The notes beneath the pieces were generated by a model that did no database searches, was not told the DNA's origin, and saw only the letters and a program-made list of their open reading frames with translations. 64,000 bases of DNA from contig CAUJEL010000152.1 in NCBI GenBank assembly GCA_963169875.1, positions 1 through 64,000 of the forward strand. Direction: 5' to 3'. Position numbers and translations under genes: made by a program. The DNA is from Candidatus Zhuqueibacterota bacterium (GTDB taxonomy: Bacteria; Zhuqueibacterota; Zhuqueibacteria; Residuimicrobiales; Residuimicrobiaceae). Below are positions 46,695 through 55,621 of this stretch, piece by piece (within the stretch, counting starts at the first letter, position 1; every line of letters starts with the position of its first letter).

Positions 46695-47561
46695 TTAGCG
46701 CTCCAGAATGCGCGCATAATAAACAATGCGCAAAATGCGCATGAAATCACGATTGCCGTAATTATCCGCGAGAATATTTTTAACACTGAATTCAATGAAC
46801 ATATTCGGCTGAAAAGCCCAGCGCATGGCCGCATTGAGATAGCCTTTGGCGCTGTTGGCTGTTTTTAAGCGATCATCGTTCAGGGCGAAGTCGTACTCCC
46901 AGACCGTCGAGAGATCCCGGGTCAGCTGCACATCGATGCCGAGAAATATATTGGGGTCCGCGTCTTTATCGGAACGTTCAAGACTGTAATTGGCGCCAAT
47001 ATGCAGACCGGCTTTCCACAGTGATTCGTACCCTTTGGAGGCGACAATATAGAGACCGCGAGATTTTATCGAGTAACGGTCCAGCATATAACGCGCCGGA
47101 TCCAGATCGGACTGCAAGCTGTCCGCATAATCGGAACGCCGCCAGTATTTCCCGTACCCCTGGGTTTCGATCCCGATGACGATTGCCGGCATGACCAGGT
47201 TTTCTTCAATGGCGCGGTATGCAAAATGGACGCCCGGCGTCTCGTTCCAGCGCACATCTTTGCCGCCGATGATATAATCGCCTCCATAGGAGACCCCGAA
47301 CATCATTTTGTGGGAAATGCCCACCGACAACCGCGCCAGCAGGCCGCCTTCTTCATACATGCGAATGCTGGCATTGAGATCCCCGGGCCAGAGCATGCTG
47401 GCAGTCGGGACATCGATCAGTTGAACCGGTTTGGAAAAATAGGATTGCGGCTCCTCATCGGCCGGCTGCGGACCTTTTGAAAAAGAACGTCGATTGATCT
47501 GGCTCCACAACGGTGTCGCCAAAAAGGCTAACCCTGCCAACAGGATAATAGTTTTTCGCAT
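46695..47561 (-). CDS. Outer-membrane beta-barrel protein of unknown function
   Basis: 288 aa from ATG 47561, where the signal peptide MRKTIILLAGLAFLATPLWSQ starts; the 31 residues before it in the track are not signal-like. It contains YFSKPVQLIDVPTASMLWPG, then alternating barrel strands (LLARLSVGISHKMMFGVSYG, GLHIGANYSL, STVWEYDFALND, GYLNAAMRWAFQPNMFIEFS). Such short barrels with PTA near the N-terminus resemble YjbH/porin-like families. It is within a set of three envelope genes on the minus strand. Function unknown. Confidence 0.8.
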   Translation of the reverse strand: MRKTIILLAGLAFLATPLWSQINRRSFSKGPQPADEEPQSYFSKPVQLIDVPTASMLWPGDLNASIRMYEEGGLLARLSVGISHKMMFGVSYGGDYIIGGKDVRWNETPGVHFAYRAIEENLVMPAIVIGIETQGYGKYWRRSDYADSLQSDLDPARYMLDRYSIKSRGLYIVASKGYESLWKAGLHIGANYSLERSDKDADPNIFLGIDVQLTRDLSTVWEYDFALNDDRLKTANSAKGYLNAAMRWAFQPNMFIEFSVKNILADNYGNRDFMRILRIVYYARILER

Positions 47562-47650
47562 GCCTGTTTCCCTTTTCCCATTCACAAGTTTATTAAATAT
47601 AATGAAAAGGGCTTTCAATGTCAACATCAAATACCGCAAGCGCATATTGA

Positions 47651-48241
47651 TCAAGAGCGAATAAAAATTCCAAAACCTACGCCGATTTGCACCATGCTGC
47701 GCTGCTTGGTGTATACGGGGCCAGCCGGAAGCATCTGCACATACTGCAACTTGATGCGCAGGGTAGAAAAACGCCCGAAACAGGACTGGGTGCCAATGCC
47801 CGCCATGACGGCAAGCCCTGAATAATTTTCAGCGGGCTGATTGGTCACCGTAACACCTTCTGACCACACACCCACGCCCAAATTGGCAAAGACCGATGAG
47901 CTGATGCCCATATCCATCCGTCTGACATCGGACTTTCGGAATTGAGAGGGTGACATATCCAGCAGCCGGACGCGCAGACTGCCCATGAACAACATGGAGA
48001 CGGACACGGAATCCGGGTAAAATCCGAAGCGAATGCCTGGCTCCAGATCGACGCCCACCGTGCGGCTGAAATAGTAACTGACGAGTGGTTCTACCCCCAG
48101 TTGTCCGATTGATCTCTGGGCCGCATCGGTATAAGAATGAAAATTGAATCCCCCGCCGATTTCAGTGGAACCCCGCCGCTGGGCAGTCGCAGCGGTCGCC
48201 AGCAACACAACCAGCATCACCGTAACAGATAACCGGCGCAT
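47651..48241 (-). CDS. Small outer-membrane beta-barrel protein
   Basis: 196 aa from ATG 48241, with GGGAGG upstream; the first four codons in the track are dropped. The signal peptide is MRRLSVTVMLVVLLATAATA. The body has the eight-strand OmpA/OmpX-like pattern: STEIGGGFNFHSY, VEPLVSYYFSRTVGVDLEPG, MGSLRVRLLDMS, VFANLGVGVWSE, LRIKLQYVQMLP and the closing VQIGVGFGIFIRS. It is downstream of a TonB-domain gene by 18 bases and upstream of another barrel gene. Function unknown, probably structural. Confidence 0.8.
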   Translation of the reverse strand: MRRLSVTVMLVVLLATAATAQRRGSTEIGGGFNFHSYTDAAQRSIGQLGVEPLVSYYFSRTVGVDLEPGIRFGFYPDSVSVSMLFMGSLRVRLLDMSPSQFRKSDVRRMDMGISSSVFANLGVGVWSEGVTVTNQPAENYSGLAVMAGIGTQSCFGRFSTLRIKLQYVQMLPAGPVYTKQRSMVQIGVGFGIFIRS

Positions 48242-48259
48242 CACACCTCCCATAATAAA

Positions 48260-49066
48260 TCATTCTCCGATCGGCAGCATGCCTTGCTGCAGGGCAGCCA
48301 ATCTTTTTTCAATCAGTTCGATATAGGAATTGGCCATTCGCGATATGCGCCGCGAACGCAAAGCATCCATGCGAATCTTCGTTTCCATGTCCATGAGCAT
48401 GCGAATGAGATCCTGGCGCGCCTGAAAAGTGATGGCGGATTCAGGATAGCGGTTGAGAAAATCATCGAACAGAACAAATGGCGCAGCATAATTTGACCAG
48501 AACAACGACCACTGCTTCTCGCTTTCCTTGTCGATGACATTGCGGATGAGTGAATTGATGACCGTATCGTCATTATGCTCCACATAGTTGACACAGCCCA
48601 TATAAGTCGTATAAAGACGTTTCAGGACGGTTTCGCGCGCCAGACTGTCCGATGCCTGGGCGATTTCCTTCTGCAAATTATGGACATCGGCCAGCCAGCG
48701 ATTCTGTTCGAACGCCTGCTCGGTCAGCCGGTAACGCAGCACCAGCCTGGTCCAGGCGCTGACCGGTTTGTCATCCAGGGTGCCGGGGTTGAAATCGAGT
48801 TTTTTGACAAAACTCATCGCGGCTTCATCGAGCACGTCATAACCGGAAGAATTGCTCAAATTGACCTGTTCCGCTTTGCCCTGCGGATTGACAAAAACGG
48901 TCAGAACGACCTCACCCTCGATCCGCTTCAGCTGTGCCGAAAGCGGATAGTCCAGAGGGAGATCTGAAGCGACCCGCGGCGGTTTGAGCCGCGCCTGCGA
49001 AGCGCAGTCGAGCGACATCAAGGCAGCCAGTAACAAGACGCCCAGAAAACCACGATATCTTTTCAT
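48260..49066 (-). CDS. TonB C-terminal domain protein
   Basis: 268 aa. The signal-like N-terminus FLGVLLLAALMSLDCAS may be a lipobox (LDCA; Cys at ~21). Residues ~35-110 are an energy-transducer TonB C-terminal domain: DYPLSAQLKRIEGEVVLTVF, NPQGKAEQVNLSNSSGYDVL, then DEAAMSFVKKLDFNPG. The remaining ~150 residues are helical with charged repeats. Unlike a true TonB there is no N-terminal TM-plus-Pro-rich linker, so it may be a stand-alone TonB-like protein that contacts receptors or peptidoglycan. It is first gene after the terminator at 49086 and heads the envelope operon. Confidence 0.82.
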   Translation of the reverse strand: MKRYRGFLGVLLLAALMSLDCASQARLKPPRVASDLPLDYPLSAQLKRIEGEVVLTVFVNPQGKAEQVNLSNSSGYDVLDEAAMSFVKKLDFNPGTLDDKPVSAWTRLVLRYRLTEQAFEQNRWLADVHNLQKEIAQASDSLARETVLKRLYTTYMGCVNYVEHNDDTVINSLIRNVIDKESEKQWSLFWSNYAAPFVLFDDFLNRYPESAITFQARQDLIRMLMDMETKIRMDALRSRRISRMANSYIELIEKRLAALQQGMLPIGE

Positions 49067-49085
49067 AAGGACCTCTCGCCCTAAT

Positions 49086-49116
49086 AAAAAGTGGGAGCGA
49101 TTGACGCACTCCCACT
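49086..49116 (-). terminator. Rho-independent terminator
   Basis: On the minus strand AGTGGGAG and CTCCCACT (plus 49090-49097 and 49109-49116) form an 8-bp stem followed by TTTTTATTA. It lies ~90 bases after the FadL-type gene stop (49208) and just before the TonB-domain gene. Confidence 0.75.
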
Positions 49117-49207
49117 AAAAGCGATGTGAATTCACATAACTGATCCGCTCATCGGAGCCAGACTCCATAATCAGAACAGTAAAAAAAGCGTTGCGGTCAT
49201 TTCAGCA

Positions 49208-50629
49208 CTAGAAACGCAAAGAAACCGTGCCGATTATTTTGTTCAAGCTGCGATCAACCAGACTCGATTCCGCGCTGAGATTATCCGTGACCTTGTCCTC
49301 CCAGCTGCCATGCACATAGGTCAGATCCAGCATCACCTGTTTATCCAGCATCATACTGGCGCCCGCGGAAATCCAGGTTCGATCCGGGCGGATGGCTGTA
49401 TCCACATACGGAGAGGGATCGTAGAAATAGCCGCCGCGCAATCGCATGCCGATGGGAGTGACATAGATTTCCGCGCCCGCACGCAACTTGGTGGTGCTCT
49501 GCATCTCCTTCTTGATGGCGCGGTTCAGCACCGATTCATACATGCCCTCGATGGGACCGTCCGATTTGAATTTGGCCTGGGTCCAGTCCTTGAAATCCAA
49601 ATCACCGGTGACCAGCACATTCAGCAACCGCACAGAGCCGCCGACGTTGAACGAATAGGGTTCCTGGTACTTGTATTCCTGTTTTCCGGCGTCCTCGAGA
49701 ATGGCGGCATCTGTAGCCCCGTCATAGTATTCGGTCTGTTTCCAGCTCCACGACTCGTTGATTTTATAGGTGGTCGGTGTGGTCATGGACGCGCCAAAGC
49801 GCCAGTTCTTCTCGGAACGGTAAAATAGTCCCAATTTGAAATTCGTGGCATCGATATTGGATTCGACATCCTGGGTGTATATCCAGTTTTTCAAATCCGA
49901 CATATTCAGAGCGGCTTCATCAAAATAGCTGTACAAATTATAGATATCTTCTTCTGCGAATTCGAAGGAACGGTTGATCTTGCCGCTGATGAAATTCATG
50001 GTGGCGCCGAGAAAAAAGTTCTCCTGCACTTCCATGGCGCCCGAGAGCGAAAACATATTGGCGCTGCCATCATCGAGCACGGATTTGGATTGGAATAAGG
50101 AATCGCTTACATCCGTGGTCCAAATCTCCGGCGGATTGACCGTATAGTTATCATAGGTTGGCACCACGTACCAGGGGAACGCCGTGCCATTGGGATCGAG
50201 CACCAGACCGCCCATGTCGAGCGACTGATTATAGTCGCGGACTTTTTGGTAGCCCACGCCAAACACGAGGCTGCCTTGATAGGTCGGAATGGGAAAGACA
50301 AAGCCCAGCGAATTCAACCGGGTGAAAGTATCCTTGGATGAATTAATGCCGCCGAGGAAATCCGCATCCGCATTGAAGCTGTTGTGGGAAAAGCCGATAT
50401 TCATTTCCATGCGGCGCATCTGTGCGAGGCCCGCCGGATTCCAGTAGATGGCGGAATAGTCATCGGCTATGCCGGTGAACGCACCTCCCAGACCGATGGC
50501 GCGGGCGCCGACGCCCAATTCGGTGCCCATATTAAACAGATCTTCACTGATCACCTTGTCCTGTGCCGGGGCGGTCATGAATAACCCTGACAACAAGAGC
50601 AGGGCGATACTTCTTTTCATCATCCACAT
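49208..50629 (-). CDS. OmpP1/FadL-type outer-membrane transporter
   Basis: 473 aa with a signal peptide (KRSIALLLLSGLFMTAPAQ) and AAGGAG eight bases before ATG 50629. The N-terminal hatch has the FadL/TodX signature: LGVGARAIGLGGAFTGIADD followed by YSAIYWNPAGLAQM. The barrel follows with alternating strands and ends SLNKIIGTVSLRF with a terminal Phe. Such proteins let long-chain fatty acids, hydrocarbons or aromatic compounds cross the outer membrane by lateral diffusion. The substrate is not assignable. A terminator lies downstream; the aromatic-rich lipoprotein gene is upstream. Confidence 0.92.
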   Translation of the reverse strand: MWMMKRSIALLLLSGLFMTAPAQDKVISEDLFNMGTELGVGARAIGLGGAFTGIADDYSAIYWNPAGLAQMRRMEMNIGFSHNSFNADADFLGGINSSKDTFTRLNSLGFVFPIPTYQGSLVFGVGYQKVRDYNQSLDMGGLVLDPNGTAFPWYVVPTYDNYTVNPPEIWTTDVSDSLFQSKSVLDDGSANMFSLSGAMEVQENFFLGATMNFISGKINRSFEFAEEDIYNLYSYFDEAALNMSDLKNWIYTQDVESNIDATNFKLGLFYRSEKNWRFGASMTTPTTYKINESWSWKQTEYYDGATDAAILEDAGKQEYKYQEPYSFNVGGSVRLLNVLVTGDLDFKDWTQAKFKSDGPIEGMYESVLNRAIKKEMQSTTKLRAGAEIYVTPIGMRLRGGYFYDPSPYVDTAIRPDRTWISAGASMMLDKQVMLDLTYVHGSWEDKVTDNLSAESSLVDRSLNKIIGTVSLRF

Positions 50630-50676
50630 ATCATATTCTCCTTAAGAAATCCGGAATCATTTTTTTCAACCGCGGC

Positions 50677-51933
50677 TTATCGCCTGCGAGAACCGCTGGA
50701 CGATGAGCTGCCGGATGATGAACTGCTCCGGCCACTGCTCGAACTGCCCGAGCTGCCACTCGAACTGGAAGAATGTCCACTGCTGCTGCGGCTGCCGGAA
50801 TAGCTGGAACCACTGCGCGAAGAACTGCTGCTTCCGGAGGAAGAACCGGACTGCGATCCCGAGTTTTTCGCGCTGCTCGAAGATTTTCTGGAGCCGCTGG
50901 AATTGCTGCTGCGACTGCGCGTTGGGGTTTCTCGCGGCGCGGACTCTTTCTTTCTTTCCACCTGAGGTGCGGGTTTACTACCCGAATCAGCTGGCGGCGT
51001 CACTTCGGGCGCCTGCTGTGGCCGCACCGGTGTGGATCGGGTGTCCGGCCGGGTTGTTGCAGAAGTGCCCGACCGCCGTGTGGTGTTGCTGCGACGCGTT
51101 GTTGACTGGCGCTGCGCATCACTGCTGCCGGCATTCTCGCTGCTGCCGCTGCGACTGCGGTTCGTCGGACGCACAACGGTATTGTCAGTGGCCGTCCGGT
51201 CGACTTGTCCGCGTCTGGTGTCCTGATCATACCAATTATCCACCGGATTGTCGCGCCGGGAGACTCCTCGCTGGCCTGAGCCCGTTGAGGTACGTGGAAC
51301 GACTTCACGGCCGCCCGAAGTACGGGTGATGGCGGGTTGCCCGCCCTGACCGCCACGCTGGTCTGTGTCGATGGCGCGCACGCCGGGCGCCTTGCCAAAG
51401 GCGAAGGGCCGCTGGCGCGGTTGCAAGGCCGGGCCGTCATCGTAGTAGTGATGGTTGTGATGGCCGCCCCCATACCATGAATCATAGTAGCCATGTCCCC
51501 ATCCCCAACCGGAGTAGAACGGATCATAAAAAGCCCAGCCGCCATAATAGCTCATGGGGCGCCAATACCATGGATCACCCCAGTAGGAACTATAACCCCA
51601 CCAGGGATCCCAGCGGTGATGATGCCGCCACCAGTAAGATGAACTGTAATACCAATAGGGCTGATACCACCAGGCATCGATATACACGTCAGGATACCAA
51701 TCATTCACATACACATCGTATCGATCCGATTTGTGTATCACAATCGTATCCGCATCCGTGTACTCTTCCTGTTCAATGTATGGCTGTTCCTCTTCGTTGA
51801 CGGGCTCCTGCTCATCTTCGTAATAGGCATAGTGCCCGCCCTTGCTGAGTTGGGTGTAACACCCCGATAACCCGGCAGAGAGTGCCGTGACAAGTCCGAG
51901 GATCATTGCGAATTTTAACCATTTGTGTGCCAT
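50677..51933 (-). CDS. Lipoprotein with aromatic-rich middle and serine-rich tail
   Basis: 418 aa from ATG 51933, with AGGAGG upstream; the track start 21 codons earlier is rejected. Lipobox LSGC. The mature part begins with an acidic stretch (YYEDEQEPVNEEEQPYIEQE). Then come ~100 residues extremely rich in Tyr/Trp/His (YPDVYIDAWWYQPYWYYSSS, RHHHRWDPWWGYSSYWGDPW), a basic Arg/Thr/Pro region and a ~80-residue Ser-rich tail ending in SGSRRR. No family is recognised. The composition suggests a surface protein with a disordered, possibly adhesive or carbohydrate-contacting, segment. The CTGCTG-like codon runs on the plus strand reflect the Ser repeats. Confidence 0.72.
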   Translation of the reverse strand: MAHKWLKFAMILGLVTALSAGLSGCYTQLSKGGHYAYYEDEQEPVNEEEQPYIEQEEYTDADTIVIHKSDRYDVYVNDWYPDVYIDAWWYQPYWYYSSSYWWRHHHRWDPWWGYSSYWGDPWYWRPMSYYGGWAFYDPFYSGWGWGHGYYDSWYGGGHHNHHYYDDGPALQPRQRPFAFGKAPGVRAIDTDQRGGQGGQPAITRTSGGREVVPRTSTGSGQRGVSRRDNPVDNWYDQDTRRGQVDRTATDNTVVRPTNRSRSGSSENAGSSDAQRQSTTRRSNTTRRSGTSATTRPDTRSTPVRPQQAPEVTPPADSGSKPAPQVERKKESAPRETPTRSRSSNSSGSRKSSSSAKNSGSQSGSSSGSSSSSRSGSSYSGSRSSSGHSSSSSGSSGSSSSGRSSSSSGSSSSSGSRRR

Positions 51934-52171
51934 AAAGGCCTCCTGCGTTACCATCTCGCAGTTAAGTGTAACTTGCATCTTTATCCAATTTAGCAACCGG
52001 CGAACCTAAATGCAATCAAAATCGCCGTGATCTTGTTGTTTCCAAGCCTGTCTATCCATTTTATCTAACGATGGACAGAACCATTTGTTCCGGACATGCT
52101 TGGCAATTTTTCTCTTCATCTGTAAAACACCGGAATCAGCATGAACTTGCGGCCCTTTTCAGGGACAAAAC

Positions 52172-52202
52172 AAAAAGCAGAGGAGCCGATCCTCTGCTTT
52201 TT
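52172..52202. terminator. Strong bidirectional terminator
   Basis: AAAAAGCAGAGGA (52172-52184) pairs with TCCTCTGCTTTTT (52190-52202) around five bases, giving a T-run on each strand. On the minus strand it lies ~40 bases after batE and ends the long bat cluster. No plus-strand gene needs it here. Confidence 0.85.
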
Positions 52203-52243
52203 TACCGCTTCCGTCCCTTGTAAAAGGATGATTTCCGCGACTG

Positions 52244-52993
52244 CTATATTTTTTCGATTTGGCGCACGTTCATCCATCCCACTTTACCATCCGGCAGGGA
52301 GATCTTTTGAAAGCCGCCCGATTGTTCCTCCATACGCACTTTGGTTCCTTCATGCAAAGAAAACACTTCGGTGCCATCGCCGGACGGCGCGCTCAAAACA
52401 CCCGCTTTCTGTGCCATGATGATGCCGTAGCGTAAATGGACCGCTTCCTGACGATTGGCCCAAAACAGCAACGTGCTGAGCAAAGTGATGATCAACAGCG
52501 GCAGGAAAAGATACCCCGCCAGCGAACGCAAACGTCCGCCTGAAATCAATAACCGCACCATCAACAGGATCACCACAAGATTAAAGCCCGCCACACTGAG
52601 AAGAGCCCATTGATTGACGCTCAAAACATGTTTGACGCCGTTCCATACTTTGTCCAGGAAAAAAGGCGGCGGGATGATCAGCTTGTCAACGACCTGCAGT
52701 TGTGCCAGTTCCAGATTGAAGGTGACATCTGCATCATGCGGCAAAAGTCGATGGGCGCGTTCATAATTGACAATGCTTTTGCCCAGCTGATCGGATTTAA
52801 AATAGGCGTTGCCGAGGTTGAAATAGAGTTCGGCGCTTTCATATCCCGTTGCCAGGGCGTTTTCATAGGCGGCGATGGCTTCGGCATAGGCAGCTTTCTG
52901 AAAATGATCATTGCCCTGCTGAAAATAGGTCTGGGCCGGTTGACCATTGACTGCAAAAGCCGCCAGTGTAAGTATAAACGCGAGTCTCCGCAT
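52244..52993 (-). CDS. batE: BatE-like TPR/SH3 membrane protein
   Basis: 249 aa. A signal peptide (MRRLAFILTLAAFAVNGQPA) is followed by two to three tetratricopeptide repeats (YFQQGNDHFQKAAYAEAIAA, ESAELYFNLGNAYFKSDQLG). Two membrane segments come next (WALLSVAGFNLVVILLMVRL; YLFLPLLIITLLSTLLFWAN), then a C-terminal bacterial SH3-like domain (AGVLSAPSGDGTEVFSLHEG). This is the BatE arrangement. Known context: Bat proteins support oxygen or stress tolerance in Bacteroidetes and Leptospira by an unclear mechanism. It is the last gene of the cluster, two bases after batD, and is followed by the strong terminator at 52172. Confidence 0.88.
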   Translation of the reverse strand: MRRLAFILTLAAFAVNGQPAQTYFQQGNDHFQKAAYAEAIAAYENALATGYESAELYFNLGNAYFKSDQLGKSIVNYERAHRLLPHDADVTFNLELAQLQVVDKLIIPPPFFLDKVWNGVKHVLSVNQWALLSVAGFNLVVILLMVRLLISGGRLRSLAGYLFLPLLIITLLSTLLFWANRQEAVHLRYGIIMAQKAGVLSAPSGDGTEVFSLHEGTKVRMEEQSGGFQKISLPDGKVGWMNVRQIEKI

Positions 52994-52995
52994 AG

Positions 52996-54807
52996 TTATA
53001 TCGCTTTTTCCAGGTTAATGATGGCCTCTTTGGCGTTTTTGTACATTTCTTCCATTTGCGTCGCCGTGCCATCGGCGGGCGCAAAACGCTGAAAATCGCA
53101 TTGTTGCAGCAGCCGCATATAGGGCTGAATGATGGCATCCTCAACACCCCTGTTGCGCAGTTTTGCCTCCATTTCATCGGAAACGATGCCGGCTTCAGAG
53201 ATATTCAATTTGTCCGCTGCAAACCCCAGCAAGGCGCGCGATACCTCGGCATAATATTCTTTCTGAGATGCGGGTTTGAGCAGATCCGCAGCGCGCGCCA
53301 GGCGCTTCATGGCCATGCGGTTGGCACGGCGGCTGCGCGCATACGCCACATCGCCGCTCAATTTATCGAGATGGCGACGATAGGCAAAGGCACCCGCCAA
53401 CGCCAAAAGCGGCAGTATCCACAACGCCGTCAGCAGGCTGCTGCGATAAAAACCGCCACCCTGTCTGCGCCACTCCGGCGTGTTGAGCTTGATAAAACGA
53501 ATATCCTGGCCTATGAACCGCACCTCTTCCTTGCTCAGCCCGGATGGCACGGTGGAGACATCGCCACTGCCTTTTGTCACGCGGATGGTGAGCTCCGGCG
53601 TACTCTTGGTCTGGAAGCGCCGGTTGCGCAAATCAAAATAGCTGAAGAGAACAGGCCGGATGCGCTGCTCGCCGGGAAAACGCGGCACCAGCAGGTATTC
53701 AAAGGTTTTGCTGCCGCTGATGCGGTCCCCGCTGCGCTGGATATTTTCACTGACTTTGGGTTCATACTGCTCAAAATCCCGCGGCAGCAGCACATTCGGC
53801 CGCGGAATAGTCTTGATATTCCCTTCCCCTGAAATGGTGACTTTAAGCGTGATGGCTTCATTGGTCGTCACCTCATTTTTATCCACGCTGGCCTGAATGG
53901 AAAAATCTCCGGCCAGACCGGAAAATGGCTCGGGTTTTCCCTCCGCCGGGAAGGGCAGCACGTCGATGGCCACGGGTTTGGAAAGCACTGTCTTGCGCAC
54001 GGTGCGGCCGAAGAACGGATCATCGAAAAAATTATCAAAGATATCGTTGCTGCGGCGACGGTTTTGTACGCGGACATCGCAATCCACGCCCAGACTGCCG
54101 ATCTGCATCTTGCCCGGAGAGGCCGGAAATATGGCCATCTTTTTGATATCCGCGACAATATATTTGCGGCCGTTGATAATATCCTCCCGCGTCTGCGGCT
54201 GCCCCTGCAGGGCAAAATCTTCAGTCCAGAATCCGGCCGTTTCCGGCATCTTGCTCAACGCGTAGCCCGACACATTGACGCGCGTGAAAATCCTGAATGT
54301 GACAATCACGGGCTCATTCTGGTAGACCTGGCGTTTGTTGACGATGGCACGAATGAAGAGATCTTCGTCCGAGGCATCTCCGGGCGCCAGATTCGATGAC
54401 TGCGCCGTCGCCGCTGCGGGCGCCGCCCCTTTGCTGATGGCGATGGTGATGGGTTGACTGCTGTAAACCTGTCCCTTGTAATTAACTGAAATGGCCGGAA
54501 TGGTGCAGGTGCCCTCCTGAACCGCTTGATAGAAATAGGTGAAATTTTTCTGCACCGACATCTTGCCATTGACGATCTGAATGTTCTGCGACGAACCACC
54601 GGAACCCAATAAAGCCAAATGACTGCTGATATCGGGCAAATTGATCTGCCCAATGCTGTTGGCGCCCTCACCCGACAGCTCTATGGTCAATGCCAATTGT
54701 TGATTGATGGCCAAAGAGGTACGATCAACCGAAGCCGTCACCTTGAAGGTTTGTGCGGCGCCCAGACTGATCAGCAGTAGGAGTAAAATGGAACAACGTC
54801 GTAACAT
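52996..54807 (-). CDS. batD: BatD-like protein
   Basis: 603 aa. A signal peptide is followed by repeated immunoglobulin-like beta domains. The first is typical: SVDRTSLAINQQLALTIELS, SGGSSQNIQIVNGKMSVQKN and FTYFYQAVQEGTCTIPAISV. FLVPRF-like LVPRFPGEQRIRP is the conserved centre. One membrane helix (LLTALWILPLLALAGAFAY) lies near residue 470, followed by a cytosolic helical tail. Role: a large periplasmic partner of the VWA proteins BatA and BatB, possibly forming a scaffold. It lies between batC and batE, as in Bacteroidetes clusters. Confidence 0.9.
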   Translation of the reverse strand: MLRRCSILLLLLISLGAAQTFKVTASVDRTSLAINQQLALTIELSGEGANSIGQINLPDISSHLALLGSGGSSQNIQIVNGKMSVQKNFTYFYQAVQEGTCTIPAISVNYKGQVYSSQPITIAISKGAAPAAATAQSSNLAPGDASDEDLFIRAIVNKRQVYQNEPVIVTFRIFTRVNVSGYALSKMPETAGFWTEDFALQGQPQTREDIINGRKYIVADIKKMAIFPASPGKMQIGSLGVDCDVRVQNRRRSNDIFDNFFDDPFFGRTVRKTVLSKPVAIDVLPFPAEGKPEPFSGLAGDFSIQASVDKNEVTTNEAITLKVTISGEGNIKTIPRPNVLLPRDFEQYEPKVSENIQRSGDRISGSKTFEYLLVPRFPGEQRIRPVLFSYFDLRNRRFQTKSTPELTIRVTKGSGDVSTVPSGLSKEEVRFIGQDIRFIKLNTPEWRRQGGGFYRSSLLTALWILPLLALAGAFAYRRHLDKLSGDVAYARSRRANRMAMKRLARAADLLKPASQKEYYAEVSRALLGFAADKLNISEAGIVSDEMEAKLRNRGVEDAIIQPYMRLLQQCDFQRFAPADGTATQMEEMYKNAKEAIINLEKAI

Positions 54808-54854
54808 ATGGTATTCTCTTTTTCAGGGTTGCTCATAACTACAGACACTGGTTC

Positions 54855-55619
54855 TCACCAGTCTTTGACCACTGTGATGGATCCGCGCGATTTGATCTTG
54901 CGCTGATCCTTCTGGTTTCTTTCATTTTGTTTGAGAGCTTCCAGAATGCGCGCAGCATCCTCCTTCGACATCTCATCCTTCTGTTCCTGACCTTGCTGCT
55001 GTTGCTGCTGCTGTTCCTGCTGCTCCTGTTGATCCTGGTTCTGATCTTGCTGCTGCTGATCTTGCTGATCTTGCTGATCTTTTTGATCCTGTTGATCCTG
55101 CTGCTGTTGTTGCTGTTGCTGTTGTTGTTGTTGTTGTTGCTGTTGCTGCTGTGGATTCTGCTGTTGTTTCTGCGCTTCGTCCTTCAGCTTCTTGCGCACA
55201 AACTCGAGGTTGTATTTGGCGTCTTCATCATCGGGATTGATTTCCAAAGATTTTTTATACGCCATGATGCTCTCCGGCAGTTTCCCGAGCCGAAAGAGCG
55301 AATTACCCATGTTGTAATACGCCTTGGCCTGGACGTCGGGCTCGTCGCTCTTGAGCGCCGCTTCGGTTTCTTTGAGCGATTCTTCGTATTTGTTCTTTTT
55401 GTATTCGGCCGCGCCGATGTTGAACGGCGCAATGGCCGACTCCGGCGCTTGCACCTGCGCATCGCGGTACTTGGTCAGGGCTTCATCGTATTTTTCCTCC
55501 GTGTACATCTTGTTGCCCTGAATGATTTTCCCGCGTCCGGGCTGAGCCTGAACCCATGAACTGATGCACAGGCAGACCAATAATCCGATCAACCACTTGT
55601 TTGACATGTTCATTCCCAT
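54855..55619 (-). CDS. batC: BatC-like TPR protein with polyglutamine/asparagine-acid tract
   Basis: 254 aa. A signal peptide (KWLIGLLVCLCISSWVQAQ) is followed by about three TPR units (MYTEEKYDEALTKYRDAQVQ, EYKKNKYEESLKETEAALKS, YNMGNSLFRLGKLPESIMAY). The track start at 55619 is kept, but the ATG two codons before SNKW is as likely. The C-terminal ~100 residues are almost all Gln/Asp/Glu (long QQQ runs then DQQDQKDQQDQQ), encoded by repetitive CAG/CAA/GAT codons. The end has a short ordered segment, RKIKSRGSITVVKDW. Family TPRs bind partner proteins. The Gln-rich tract is probably a disordered spacer and may vary in length. Confidence 0.88.
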   Translation of the reverse strand: MGMNMSNKWLIGLLVCLCISSWVQAQPGRGKIIQGNKMYTEEKYDEALTKYRDAQVQAPESAIAPFNIGAAEYKKNKYEESLKETEAALKSDEPDVQAKAYYNMGNSLFRLGKLPESIMAYKKSLEINPDDEDAKYNLEFVRKKLKDEAQKQQQNPQQQQQQQQQQQQQQQQQQDQQDQKDQQDQQDQQQQDQNQDQQEQQEQQQQQQQGQEQKDEMSKEDAARILEALKQNERNQKDQRKIKSRGSITVVKDW

Positions 55620-55621
55620 GA

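Noticed and set aside
52141-52419. 92-aa plus-strand ORF across the terminator
   Set aside because: It crosses the strong bidirectional terminator and the 3' end of batE.
54927-55559. 210-aa plus-strand ORF rich in Leu
   Set aside because: Complement of the glutamine/aspartate codon tract of batC; CAG repeats read as CTG (Leu) on the other strand. It looks membrane-like only by chance.
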